Part shown: positions 14,022 through 14,075 of the stretch, one piece after another
How the letters are laid out: the number at the start of each line of letters is the position of its first letter
How positions within the stretch are numbered: position 1 is the stretch's first letter
Source of the DNA: an uncultured Collinsella sp.
Lineage (GTDB): Bacteria > Actinomycetota > Coriobacteriia > Coriobacteriales > Coriobacteriaceae
Reading direction: 5' to 3'
DNA length: 14,075 nt
NCBI GenBank assembly: GCA_902490365.1
Contig: CABUDQ010000050.1
Location: forward strand, 1-14,075
Translations under genes and position numbers: made by a program
Notes under the pieces: model-generated
Told to the model about the DNA's origin: nothing
What the model saw: only the letters and a program-made list of their open reading frames with translations
Databases searched by the model: none

Positions 14022-14075
14022 TCGCTCATATGACCCAATCCGCTGTCAAGGGCCACAATGGCCCCGCCGACCGCT

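Noticed and set aside
14029..14075. Possible start of a plus-strand gene (ATGACCCAATCC) or end of a minus-strand gene at the right edge
   Set aside because: Too short to judge, no ribosome site before the ATG, and minus-strand frames are equally open.

Overview
The window looks like chromosomal DNA of a GC-rich, gut-type anaerobic actinobacterium. Coriobacteriia, and Collinsella in particular, is my best guess from base composition, codon use, GGAGG-type ribosome binding sites, a PTS permease and carbohydrate enzymes that lack signal peptides. This is inference; no rRNA or other marker is present. I see no tRNA, rRNA, CRISPR array, transposase or phage gene.

Layout. (1) 1-2865, minus strand: a three-gene operon reading DUF4428 zinc-ribbon protein, a zinc-ribbon membrane protein, and an SPFH-domain protein cut by the left edge. 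It looks like a membrane-associated scaffold or stress module, comparable in parts to Bacillus YdjG/YdjI. (2) 2866-3213: no gene; three consecutive hairpin repeats. (3) 3214-4725, minus: a nucleoside-hydrolase-like (DUF1593/Sde182) protein. (4) 4744-4987: a 123-bp element closed by perfect 28-bp inverted arms. (5) 4988-6325, minus: an alpha/beta-hydrolase esterase or peptidase. (6) 6326-6815: an AT-richer divergent control region with several TAAACA/TGTTTA palindromes. (7) 6816-8243, plus: PTS sugar permease EIIBC, then a terminator-like hairpin, then at 8452-9765 an apiosidase-like (DUF4038, GH140-type) glycoside hydrolase. (8) 9766-9980: nested hairpin and a short hexamer repeat. (9) 9981-12749, minus: Mg2+-importing P-type ATPase MgtA with a long leader containing a near-consensus promoter, a 23-codon ORF with a perfect Shine-Dalgarno sequence, and a hairpin. 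(10) 13186-13866, plus: pyrE, followed by two hairpins to the right edge.

How they work together. The DUF1593 protein, the esterase, the PTS permease and the apiosidase-like enzyme all appear cytoplasmic. They flank one divergent operator region, which suggests a locus that imports a small plant-type glycoside through the PTS and then de-esterifies and cleaves it inside the cell. The substrate cannot be read from sequence. mgtA and pyrE are separate housekeeping units that diverge from 12750-13185.

The least-explained material is non-coding: a family of hairpins built around GGGGAC/GTCCCC at four or five places, the mgtA leader, and the 6374-6709 operator cluster.
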